Assembly (NCBI RefSeq): GCF_963169125.1
Contig: NC_084794.1
Location: 224,003,409-224,067,408 of the forward strand
From: Humulus lupulus
Lineage: Eukaryota; Streptophyta; Magnoliopsida; Rosales; Cannabaceae
Reading direction: 5' to 3'
Length of the DNA: 64,000 nt
Below, one piece after another: positions 22,562 through 33,074 of this stretch. The position numbers and the translations under genes were made by a program. Positions within the stretch are counted from its first letter, which is position 1, and each line of letters starts with the position of its first letter. The notes under the pieces were generated by a model, which had not been told where the DNA came from, did not search any database, and saw only the letters and a list, made by a program, of their open reading frames with translations.

Positions 22562-23224
22562 TTAATGAATTAAATCTAAAGGCTCAGATTCTCTAGTAAC
22601 TAACTTATGTAGAGTCTTAGTTATTTTTGCTTGACTACAAAAATCACATTTTTCAAAATCGTTATCTAACACTTTAGGAATCAGTCCTATGTTACTCATG
22701 TTCTTAATAATGCGCTTATGCCAAACATTAAAATCACACAGCATATAAGCAGAAGGAGAAACTTTATTGGATTCAACATTTAACTTAAACATGCAATCAG
22801 TAGCATAACCCTTCCCAACAAAAATACCATTCTTAGTGATGGTGTACAAATCAGCCCCAATAGTTTGAGTAAACCCAGCCTTATTAAGCAGAAAACCAGA
22901 AACCAGATTCTTTCTCATCTCAGGAGTATGCATTACATCTTTCAGTAATAAAGTATTTCTTGAGTTAAACTTAATCTCCACATTTCCAATCCCAGCAACA
23001 ATAGTGGTGTGAGAATCTCCCAACAACACTTTCTTATCATCAGCAGCAGTGTATGTTTTAAACATAGCACGATCATAGCAGACATGGCGAGTAGCGCCAG
23101 TGTCTACCCACCACCCATCTGATCCACCAATAAGGTTGATCTCAGAAATCATAGTTGTAAAAGCTTCTTCAGTCAAGTTAGCCTGCGAAGTAGTGCTTGG
23201 CTTGTTCCTACACTTACGTGCCAT
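22562..23224 (-). pseudogene. protease and integrase zinc domain of Copia-2
   Basis: The frame starts at the end of the gag zinc knuckle (MARKC). WWVDTGATRHVC is the aspartic protease site. The GAG-pre-integrase/zinc part follows (NVWHKRIIKNMSNIGLIP, then CDFCSQAK). In that zinc part the His-bearing motif reads WHKRIIKNM where the family has an H-X3-4-H spacing, so the second His is lost. It ends at a stop directly before the integrase core. Confidence 0.88.
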
Positions 23225-24120
23225 ATGACCTGGCTTGTTACAGTTGTAATAAAGGAATTGTCCAGATTCATTCTATTTAGGTGGAGGATGCTGCCTTCCA
23301 TGTTGGTTCCTGTTATGGTTCCAACTCTGATTGCTGTTTCGAGGATTGCTCTGGTTGTTGCGGTTGGAATTTGAATTCGAGTTGCGGTTCTTATTCTTAA
23401 AATTTTTGCCATTTGGCTTCAGAACCGCAGGTGTGGGCTTCTTAGGGTTGCTGTTAGAGACAACAAGCACCTCTTCTTTTTGGTCTTGTTTCCTTGCTTC
23501 CTCCTCGATACAAAGGCGGGTGATCAATCTTTCTAAGGAAAATTCCTTAGTCTTATGCCTAAGAACATTTTTAAAATCCTTCCAGGAAGGAGGTAATTTG
23601 TCAATTAAAACCGCAACTTGAAACTGCTCACAAGGGTCATACCTTCTGAGATAATCTAATGAGCAATTTTCTGAATTTCATGAGATTGGGCCTCCACAGA
23701 TTTATTGTCCACCATCTGATACTTCAGGTAGCGACTAACAGCGTATTTTTTAGTCCCCGCCTCTTCTGTATCATATTTCTTTTGCAGCGCCTCCCAAATT
23801 TCCTTTGCTGACTTGTCTGAGTTATAATAGTCATAAAGATCATCAGATAAACCGTTAAGAATAAAATTATTACAAAGGAAATCGTTTTCCTCCCAGGAGT
23901 CCAAGTCCTTCTGTTGGTTCTCGCATTTAGTCTCCTTGTCCTTGTTGGTCGAGGCTTCAGAGACAACCGACTTCAGAGCAGTGAGTACAAACACAACCTT
24001 CTTCATGGTCAGATAAAAAAGAATCTTCTGTTTCCAATGCTTAAAGTGCAAACCCTCAAAATGAAATGGCTTGTTAATATCAAGAGAGGTAAAACCAGAA
24101 AAATCATCGGTCACAGCCAT
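23225..24120 (-). pseudogene. gag of Copia-2
   Basis: Starts at ATG 24120-24118 (MAVTDDFSGF), 23 bases from the LTR end. It has a UBN2-type Copia gag core (FEGLHFKHWKQK, then LYDYYN and AKEIWEALQKKYDTEEAG). A stop replaces a Glu codon at about 23656, and a one-base loss near 23629-23634 shifts the frame. After that come an Asn/Arg-rich tract and a zinc knuckle whose first Cys has become Tyr (YYNCNKPGHMARKC). Confidence 0.88.
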
Positions 24121-24143
24121 AGCAGAACAGAACGTCTTAAAAT

Positions 24144-24902
24144 TGATAAACCTCAATAGAAAATAAAATTGGAACGAAATTACCGATCAATTTTTTTGGC
24201 TGAGTTGCAGACAATGTCACTCTCTTTAAGATGTTTCGCGACTCTGCCCTAAGTGTGCACGGCAGTCTATCAACCACGTCGTTCCCAGGATAAAACAGCC
24301 TCTGTACGATTTCTCCCTACACCAAGAAGATCGTTCTTGTACACCCTCAACAAGCTCTGAGAAAATTCGTCGAACCAAGAGAAAAAACTATCTTTTTCAA
24401 AAAAAATGTTTGATCTGACTTATACAGAGAAGTAGACCCCATAAAATGGCTAAAAACGTTTTTTCATTTAATCAGAGGAGGAAATTAACGGCTAAAAACG
24501 TTTATTTTCATTTAATCAGAGGAAAAACCGTTTTTGAAAAATAAACGTTTTAAGATCAATTTAATTAATAAAATAATAAATGAATTTATTTTATTGAATA
24601 AATTTTTCTCAACAAAAAATTAAAAATTAAAAAAAACGACACCACACCACCCACCCGCCAGCTCAGCTCGGCTTGGTCAGACAGACGGCGGCGGCGGCGC
24701 GCGCGCGCGTGTGGTGGTCAAGTGTGTGAGTCCTCACCCATGCGCACAAAACTGGGTACCCCTTGGGGCACACCCCAAGATATAGCACTTGCAACTTATA
24801 TGCACTCCTTGAAGAGTGTTTCAATTCCATGTGGGACTTTTCCCATATCACACACAACTATATTTTTTCAATTTTTAATAATTCATTAAAAAAGTTCCAA
24901 CA
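24144..24902 (-). repeat. 5' LTR of Copia-2
   Basis: 759 bases from TGTTGGAAC (24902) to TTATCA (24144) on the minus strand. It is 24 bases longer than the 3' LTR because of small indels. No TGGTATCAGAGC-type primer site follows its end. Confidence 0.93.
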
Positions 24903-24907
24903 AATTA

Positions 24908-25086
24908 TAATTCCAAGAATTCTAAACTTCATAAAGTAATACCTTCACCCTAGAACCAAAAGATCAATATTTCAAAATCACGAGCATTCACAACAATACT
25001 TATCTCCAACAATAATACCAAGAGCTTGAGAGCTATTTTGAAGTTGTGAAAAAATGAAGAGTGTTATCCCCAAAATTTTAGTGCAA
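24908..25086. other. short AT-rich spacer
   Basis: No gene. It lies between the AATTA duplication of Copia-2 and the likely LTR start of element G2. Confidence 0.5.
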
Positions 25087-25323
25087 TGATGTGGCAATTT
25101 GAAGTGATAGGTGGAAATGCATTTATACCAAGTGGCGCATTAATAGTCAATAAATGTGTCAATCGGAAGAAGTGTAAAGGTTAGGAAATGACCTATTGGG
25201 TAGAGTTATCATTGCCCCATTGGTCGGGAAAAACACCGACCAGTGATTGCACGAATGGTTCACCCTGGTCGGGAAAAACACTGATATGGGATTGCAAATG
25301 TAAATTCACCTAGTCTGGAAAAA

Positions 25324-25416
25324 GCATATCTGACCAGAGATGTCAGACGAAGGAGCATATCCGACCAGATATGTCAGGAAAAGAAGCATAGCCGACCAGA
25401 TATTTCAGAATCTTGG
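25324..25416 (+). repeat. three tandem 31-bp repeats in the G2 LTR
   Basis: Units start at 25324, 25355 and 25386, each GCATA-CNGACCAGA-ATNTCAG followed by about seven varying bases. Just upstream (25220-25300) a TGGTCGGGAAAAACAC unit occurs twice. CGACCAG/CTGGTCG words recur through this LTR and in the 3' region of G2. These may be enhancer-like repeats. Confidence 0.85.
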
Positions 25417-25626
25417 GAGCTAACTTCCCTGTAACTTCTATAGAGGAATTTTAGCAATGTTTTCAGCAAGAATTTTCGGTAACTAAAGTGGGATTTTCTC
25501 AGATATCCCGATATAATAGCCCATGTTGGTGTATTTTGAATTTTTTTATTATTTTATTAATTAAAGTTGGTTGAAACAACCAAGGAATGAGTAAAAACTC
25601 AAGACCCTTATGTACGATTAAGGAGC

Positions 25627-25636
25627 CTATATATAG
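25627..25636 (+). promoter_or_regulatory. TATA box in the 5' LTR of element G2
   Basis: CTATATATAG inside the LTR, corresponding in place to CTATAAATAG of G1. Confidence 0.6.
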
Positions 25637-25921
25637 GGCTCATGGCATCATTTAGGGGACTTTTCAATTTTGGGAGATTTGAGAGAGATTCTGTAAGGCT
25701 ATTTCCTACTTACACTTAAGAAACTCAGTTGACCCAGGTTCATCTGATCTTAAGTGCAGGTTGGCATATATACAAACATCAAGTGGATTAGCCTATTACC
25801 AATCCTTTGAGGCAAAACCACTATAAAATTTTATGTGTCATTTATTTTCTATTCAGTGTTATTCTATTTATTATCATTTTTGCGTCTGTTCGTCGTTGGC
25901 CAAAACCGTGGTCATCATTTT

Positions 25922-25940
25922 TGGTGCTTTCATTGAGAGC
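25922..25940 (+). promoter_or_regulatory. primer binding site of element G2
   Basis: TGGTGCTTTCATTGAGAGC, identical over 19 bases to the G1 site. It begins with TGG and stands four bases after the LTR end. Confidence 0.75.
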
Positions 25941-25981
25941 CTGAATAAAAAAAGCACACTAAAGTTACCATTCTACCTGTT

Positions 25982-28260
25982 ATGGCACCTAGGAAACCCA
26001 GTGCTTCAACTTCAAAGGAATCAGTTAGACTAGAAGATCCTACTGCACCTAAGAATCCTAAAATTGAACCTAGGGTTACTCTTGAGGAGATAAAACTAGA
26101 GGTCGAACAACTCCAGGAAGCCATTGGGATTTTTCAAGAAGAGATGATATAATTCAATGCCCAGCAAGAGTCTTTTGCTAAAGAAATAACCAGGAAGAAG
26201 GCTGAGTTCAACCTGGAAAAACGGAATATGGATGCGAGAAGCGAAGAGATCAGACAATGGCAAGAGGAGGTCGACCGGTGACATCGCGAGGCAGAACTCA
26301 CTCTAGAAGCGGCTACCCTGTTAGCCCAAGCCAATGCTCAAGCCGCGGCACGAACTGTTGCCCAGGGAGCTCAAAATGAAAACGCTGGTCAGAAGCCCCC
26401 TGCTGGAAAGACAAACTCTCTAAGTCTGGTTGTTGGATGACAATGTCTGCTGTAGAACTACGTCAACGCAAAGAGAAAATTCTAGAACACCTTCAAGAAG
26501 CCATCGATCAAAAACTTCTCAATCATGAAGTCATCAGTCGGGTAGTAAGCAAGCCCTGCCCAAGAACAACCAAACCAAGGCTCCTCGAGATAAGAAAACT
26601 CCCCAGTACAAAGAAGGACATGGTCGGGATGAGGCTGACAGTCATCAGACCGATCGGTCAAAAGATCAAGAGGTCAATGACCAATGGGAAGGAGGAGAAG
26701 ATCACTCGGCTTGCCCTGAAAAATTACCGCTAAATCTTCGCCAGCAACGTAGTGGAAAAGAGCAGGTCCCGCGCAATAAACCATCTGATAAGGAAAAATA
26801 AAAAAGTACAGTGTTCAACCGGCTAGGAGGACATGCTTCCCGGAGAGATTTAAGAGATGTCATCAGCAGTAAGAAGAGGGTCGCCCAGGTCAAAGGGCAA
26901 GTTCTTGCTCGCCCACATGATCAAGTAGAAATACTTGACGGTAGTGCACTAGCCAGAAATGCCCGACCATGAGGTCAAAATGCTAGAGCATCTTGAGTCG
27001 TACAACTCATTCAAGACCAGCTTGACGCACTAGCAGCAGCAGTGCAAAGCTTATCTAAACGACCTTCCGGACTAGATAAAGTGGATCACAGGAGTGATAG
27101 TCCCTTTTGTGCTCGGATCAGAGCGGCCGAGCCGCTGAAAAAATATAAAGCACTAGTGCTACTGGTGTATAGAGGAAAGGAATATCCAATCAAATATGTT
27201 GGAAAATTTGAAGATCAGATGGAACTGCTCGGGGTGAGCGGTGATTATCATTGCAGAGTCTTCCCGACTATGCTGTCGATTACTACCCAGGAATGGTATT
27301 GGGAGTTTAAACCAGATTCCATTACCTCATGGGAAATGTTCAGGAAAGAGTTTTGTCCACATTGTAGTGCTGCCCGAATCTCACCGGTCATTGCAAATCA
27401 CCTAGCAGATATCAAGCAATGAAATGATGAATCTTTGAAAATTTACATACAGAGATTCATGAGAGAAGCTAATAGGGAAACTGTCGTGGGAGATGAGGGA
27501 AAGATGGTTGCCATCTCCTCTAGAATCATTTACCAAAGCCCCTTATGGGATAGTAAATCCAATTTTAATACTTCAGAAATTTCTTAACAAGGCAGACAAG
27601 TGCATGAAATTGGATGATGCTATCGAGAAAGAAGATAAAGGCATAAATAATTCAGGTGGATCATAATGGGTCTAACCGCCATGACGAGAAAAATGCCAAG
27701 TCAGGACCAAATGACAAACCAACCAAGTATGAACCTCGGTTCACAAATTATCAACTCTGTCGGCTAGCTGGGCAGAAATTTATCTCGACACTCACGAGGA
27801 AGTTCCCTACCGGAAACCTCCACCTATCAAAAATAAAATGAGTAAGAGAGATATGAATAATTTTTGTTGTTTCCATGGAGATTATGGTCATGACACAAAC
27901 GAATGCAATCACCTCAAAGATGAGATAGAATTTCTTCTCCGGTTGAGCAAGTTGAAAAAGTACCGGGCAGAGAAAACCCAAGGAGGAGGAAGCAACAACA
28001 ATCTTGGGTTTAAACGACAATGATCTCCACCCTTACAACCTGAGCCTGTGGACTTCACCTTAGACACTATATGTGGAGGTCCACATCTGGCCGAGGACAG
28101 TAACAAAGCAAGGGAGAGATATGCCTGGACACTTCGACGTGAGTTAGATGCATCATCTGAAGTAATGACTGTTGAGGAGCGATCCCCAAGAATCCTCGTT
28201 ACGAAAGTGAGGCTCTCACTTTCATTGAGGATGATGTCAGGCACGTCAGGTGTCCTCACA
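25982..28260 (+). pseudogene. gag of element G2
   Basis: Starts MAPRKPSAS at 25982 with a coiled coil (about 26075-26330), broken by TGA codons (for example at 26279). The gag domain is at 27042-27550, with EWYWEFKPDSITSWEMF matching EWFFKFPPASIVSWEMF of G1. It ends in a C-X2-H-X4-H-X4-C knuckle (CCFHGDYGHDTNEC, 27861-27902). Several frameshifts lie between 26440 and 27040 and after 27422. At about 28118 the codon matching the G1 TGA (4714) is still Arg. Confidence 0.88.
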
Positions 28261-28286
28261 ATGACCCACTTGTCATTACGATAAAA

Positions 28287-28905
28287 ATGGAAAACATGAA
28301 GGTAAATAGGTGTTTGGTTGATACGGGAAGCTTGGTGTACATTATCTACAAGTCATCTTTCGAAAAGATGAAGTTTTCGATCAATGACTTGATGCCTTGC
28401 TCTCAAGGTATTTACGGGTTCACTGGAGAAGATTTATCACCGGCTGGAACAATCAAGCTAGCAGTCACGGGTGGAGATGCTCCTAGGCATGAAACAGTAA
28501 TGACAAAGATTTTGATAGTGGATTGCTCATCGGCAAACAATGTGGTAATTGGTCGGCAACTACTCATGGCTCTACATGCAGCGGTGTCCATATGGAACCT
28601 TTCTATGAAATTCCCGACGCGAACCAAAGGGAAGTGTCCAAGGAAACCAAATGGAAGCTAGGGAATGTTACAATGCTTCAGTGGTTAAGGCAAGAAAGAT
28701 ATTTAAAAAGAATAATATGATTGTGTGTGGAGAGAAAGAATAAGTAGTTGAAGAGATGGACGTCATCCAAGAAGACATTGTGATTATTACTGACCAGGGA
28801 GGTAATGCAGATATGACCAACCAGGAAGGAATTTTAGAAATGACCGAACAGGGAGGTATTGCAGATATGATCCATCTTGAAGATATTTTAAAAGTTACAG
28901 ACTAG
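28287..28905 (+). pseudogene. protease of element G2 and following linker
   Basis: VDTGS at the active site and VVIGR near the end mark the aspartic protease (28287-28620). The frame then shifts. A linker of about 55 codons (28742-28905) has an imperfect repeat with a DQGGNADM / EQGGIADM pattern, absent from G1. It runs into the foreign insert. Confidence 0.82.
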
Positions 28906-31561
28906 GTGGCGACACATCGCCTGCAATTTAAAAATTAAAAAAAAAATAAAGCTTAGCCTGATACTCTCCATTTTCCCTTTCTCTTTCTCTCCGTTTACCC
29001 TACCCGCCACACACCTTCACCATCACCATCCTTATCATCTCAGGCGCCCACCACCATCCTCATCACCCTCGTCCTTCACCCCTAACCCATCTCTGATTCG
29101 AGCACCAAACCCAGGCGCCGAGCGTGCCCAGATGCGAACCCACCTAGACCACCACTCTGACCTAACCACTGTTACACTCCTTTCTCTTCTTCCCCTCACA
29201 GCATCTGTAACCCTAGCTGCCACCCTTCTTTTCTCCACCACCCTCACCATCATTGCCACCACTTTCTGCCCCCGTTAGCCCATCACCACCACCACCTCCA
29301 ACCACCACCTTGTTAAACCCAGACCAGTTGTGAGTTCCCAGCAAGCCGAGCCCCTAAGAACAAGCCTAAGTGAACCCCAAATTGACCCACCCTAGCCCAA
29401 TCGCACCATATATATCCTGTGCCTAACCGAGCATGACCCAAGCACACAATCTCCACCAGCCACAAGAGCTCCGCCACACACACAGTCTGTCCCCGACCAG
29501 TTGCGACCCAACCCGAGTAATCCCACAAGTTCCCCATTGCTCTCTTCTTCTCTGCCTAGGCCTGATATCCAAGTTACTTCATTCCTTGGTATGCCATAAT
29601 TTTAGCTCATTACTGCCAGCACCACAGTTCGCATATGATGCTTGGTTGGGTTCCATTTGTGTTGAGGGAGTTCATTTATAGCTTAGGAAGCTCCTCATGG
29701 TGTGAAATTTTGGTCAGAGTAGTTCAATCATCTATTTGAGGATTTAATGTAGTATCCCATGAGAATTTCTTAACTCTATTCTTTATTGTGATTTTGTTGT
29801 GTTCAATTTATTTTCTATTTGTGGATGATTATATTTTGTTTTGTGCTAGATGAAATTTTTGTGTATTAGCAGCTCAAGTTGTTTCTTGCTATATTTTCTA
29901 TTTTCTTTTGTGAATAATTAGTTGTTGTTTGTGTTTCTTTGGTGATTTTGTGGAGTGAGAACCAAGATTTCACTTTTCTGCATCTTGTTTGTGTTGCTAG
30001 TCACATAGTTATTTTGTGTTTTAGTGTAGTTATCTAGTTTTTCTTAGGTTGTATTTTGTTGTCATTTTCTTGAGAGGAATTGTGTTTCTTTAGCTAGTGC
30101 TTAACTTGGGGCGCGATGATGAACCATATATTTATAAAAAAAATTAATAAAATTCATTGCTTTGCCTCTTGTTGTGTGCTTGACTACTAATACTCAAGTG
30201 TTGATGACGTTTGGAAAATTTTGATGATAGTGTTGATCCTTATTTTGTGTGCATAGCTTGACCAAATTTTTCTTGAACCCTTATGTCTAGCAAGACTTTT
30301 GGGAGAGCATAAGTTTCTAGAATTTCTTAGTGATTCCTTTGAGGCGAAATCCTAAGGATCACTAAACTGAGGACATGATTTAGGCCATCTTTGCACCGTT
30401 TGAGCCTTTCGAGCCAACCATGCTATACATTTTCTCCCTAGTTACCCCATTGAGCTTATTTGATCATTTTATTTCTTTGCCACATATTAGCCTAGCAATA
30501 TACACATCCTTTCACCATTCCCTTGAGCACCTTAGTCTTTCTAGATTATAATTTGATTGTTGCACAATAAGAGAGGGTGAGATGAGCGTAATTCTTGTTG
30601 AGTGGCATCTTGGTGAGTGTTTCCATTGTTTGCCTTTCTTGTTTTCTACATTGGGGACAATGCTGATTTTTAAGTTTGGGGGAGTGTGGATCTCATCTTA
30701 TTGTCTTCTTGCTATTTTTATATTTTCATTTATAATAAAAAAAAGACAAAAATAATAAAAAATATTCATAGAAGAGAGTGCACCCCTAGAAATGCAAAAA
30801 AAAAATATAAATAAATAAATATATAGAAAAAAAAAGTTTAGGAAATGTATAAATATAGTTTAAAGCAAGTTTGGGGGTGTAACATCTTATTAAAAATATA
30901 AAAAATTAAAAACTATGTCTCATTTTCGTTCTTTGTTTCTTTCTATGTTATCAATAAAGGATAATGGCAAGAGTATCATTGATTATTGTGGGGTAATCTT
31001 TTGGGGAAGTGATTGTGAGCTCTTACTTGGTCTTAGGAAATTTAATGTATTTTTAAGGTGAATTTAGCCTAAAATGACTTATTTTAACCACCCTCACCTA
31101 AGCCTTACATTACAAGCTAGATAAAGTCATTTTGATCTTTCGCTTAGTGTTTGTCTACATAGTGGAGAGGGAATCATTAAGTCAACCTATGGAGACAATT
31201 TGTAGGCTTTCTGATCAAGGTCTTGTTTGCTTTGGGGAGATTTGAGAATAATTTGGGAAGAGCTATGAATACACTTTAGAGAAACGTTTGATTCTTGGTT
31301 TGATAACATTATTAACATTTGAGGAATTTGGTTGAAACCATTTGCAAGAGGCATCATCATCATCATCATTCATCATCTTTTTAATAAATTTCAGAGAGTA
31401 TGTCCCTTGTTAAGCATAATACTAAGTTAAGCATTTCCTCTCATTTGTGTGTTTTTTGTAGTGTTTAGTCATTTGTGTGTTTGTCTAGTTTTGAGTTGGA
31501 TTTCTTTGATTTTATCTTTAAAGTCATTATCGGGATGAGCAATGAGATACGTTTGGGGGTG
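28906..31561 (+). other. non-coding internal part of the nested Athila-like remnant
   Basis: No gag or pol is present. The C-rich block near 29000-29560 reads open on both strands for short stretches only and looks like an untranslated leader. Three polypurine-like tracts (AAGTTTGGGGG at about 30679 and 30868, and GTTTGGGGGTG at 31551) are seen; only the last adjoins an LTR. Confidence 0.65.
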
Positions 31562-33074
31562 TGATAACTCTAGGAATTAGTTACAATTGTGCACAATTAG
31601 TTACAATAGTTTGTCAACTGAAAGTGTACACAGTCGGACAATAAGTAATAAAGTGATAAGTGAGTATCGTCTCCACAGGGATTGTGTTAGCAATAAATTG
31701 TTCAAAAATCAATACTAAAAAACTTGGAACAAAACAAGTAATAAAGATTTGATTAAACCTAAAAACTACACAAGAAAGTAAATAAAATAAACAAATGAAC
31801 GAGAGAGCAAGACAATGATGAAGAGCTAGAATAATTAATTTCTCCTAAAATGTAAATATGATGCTAATGTTGTGGCAAACTGGGAATAATTAATCTAGAA
31901 TTCCAATTTAGTTCATAGGCTTTCATCAAAGTTACTATGATATCAATTCTCTAATTAAACTAACATATGTCTATGTCAATCTAACTTCAAGAATATTTAT
32001 CAAGCACCAATTCCATAAAGATTATGCAAGGCATTAATATATGTCTATACTAACATAAATTAAATTCAAAGAACTTAATCTTGCACCATTAAAGTCTTGT
32101 GTGTCCATTAAGTAAAACATTTTTAGAATTATTAATTAATTCATTTACTCACAATTGATGGCCAAACAAAAGCAAGTAAAAAACATTTAAACCACTTGAA
32201 TGAATAAAACCCAATTTCACAATAACAACATTAACAAAGTTCCAAAATCACACATTAGGATTCATTAAAAATTCTAGCTATGAAAAGTTTACCTCATAAT
32301 TAAAATATCTAAAATACTAATTATAAATGCAAACATTGTAAAGAAAAAGAAAAGAAAAGAAAAGAAATTAAATACTAAGAGAGGTAAGAGAAAATCAAGC
32401 CCAAATAAGTGTCCCTAGTGATTCTCTTCTTGTCCTTCTCCTTTAATCTTTTCCCTTTTCTTTCTTTTTCATTTTCTTCTTCTTCATTATCTTGTTTCTC
32501 TCAAAGGTGGTTGTTGTACGTGGTTTACAAAAATGGGCAATTGATAATGATGATAGGTTAGGTCCTTTCCTTTTCTACAAGAAATTCTCACGTGGGCCTC
32601 TTTTTTATTTTCTTTCTTTCCATTCTTTTAATATATTATTTTGAGCAAAATGGACCCAAGTAATTGAAAGGCTCAAAATTCATTTAATTATCTTTCAGCC
32701 CAACTCAAATAAGTCCAAAGAAATAAACTGGGTTTGGATTTGATATTGATTTAGCTCCCACGTGGGTCTTCCAAATAGCTGGATGGAAGAACGTAATGCT
32801 ACTTCAATGCTGCAACATCACAAATTCCTGATTCACTACAAGCTTCAAATCCTTCTAAAAATATCCAAAATTTTACCAACCACCCGCCAAGGAAAAATTT
32901 CACAATTTAGGATATATTTTTCCAACATGATACTAATATTTAATATTGTCTTATTATATTTAATATTTGACAAAACTAAAATAAAGACACTACAAAATAC
33001 CCTAAACCACTCTTTTCCTGATAAAAATATAAGTTTAAAAAACATTAAAATAACTCTAATTCCTAGAGTTATCA
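31562..33074 (+). repeat. 3' LTR of the nested Athila-like remnant
   Basis: 1513 bases. The first 19 bases (TGATAACTCTAGGAATTAG) are repeated inverted at the end (CTAATTCCTAGAGTTATCA), an unusually long inverted pair for an LTR. It contains a GTATCGTCTCCACAGGGATTG stretch at about 31664-31684, typical of this LTR class. Confidence 0.88.

Larger units (their letters stand above)
18923..24902 (-). mobile_element. Ty1/Copia retrotransposon, full structure, coding region broken (Copia-2)
   Basis: Both LTRs are present (24902-24144 and 19657-18923 on the minus strand), each from TGTTGGAAC to TTATCA. The element is flanked by AATTA at 18918-18922 and 24903-24907, an exact 5-bp target duplication. 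Between the LTRs lie gag, protease, integrase, RT and RNase H in Copia order, interrupted by at least two indels and several stops. The leader between 5' LTR and gag ATG is only 23 bases. Confidence 0.95.
25087..25917 (+). repeat. 5' LTR of element G2
   Basis: Likely from TGATGTGGCA to GGTCATCA, about 831 bases. It contains a TATA box (CTATATATAG, 25627-25636) and a CAAAACCACTATAAAATTTT segment like that in G1. The inner end is four bases from the primer site. The outer end is inferred by analogy with TGACGTGGCA in G1. Confidence 0.65.
28906..33074 (+). mobile_element. Athila-like LTR retrotransposon remnant nested in G2
   Basis: A complete LTR with TGATAA..TTATCA ends is at 31562-33074, preceded by a polypurine tract TTTGGGGGTG. 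Before it lie 2.65 kb without coding potential, with a C-rich block (28970-29560), an AT-rich part, and a GGGGACAATG-TTTAAGTTTGGGGG segment (30650-30690) of the kind that stands near the 3' end of Athila-group elements. No 5' LTR is seen. G2 resumes at 33075, where its frame can be matched to G1. The left limit is inferred from the end of the G2 linker. Confidence 0.75.

Noticed and set aside
28970..29681. C-rich region with short open stretches as a host gene
   Set aside because: Open stretches are short, on both strands, and low in complexity (CCACCACC). The place inside an LTR element fits a leader better.
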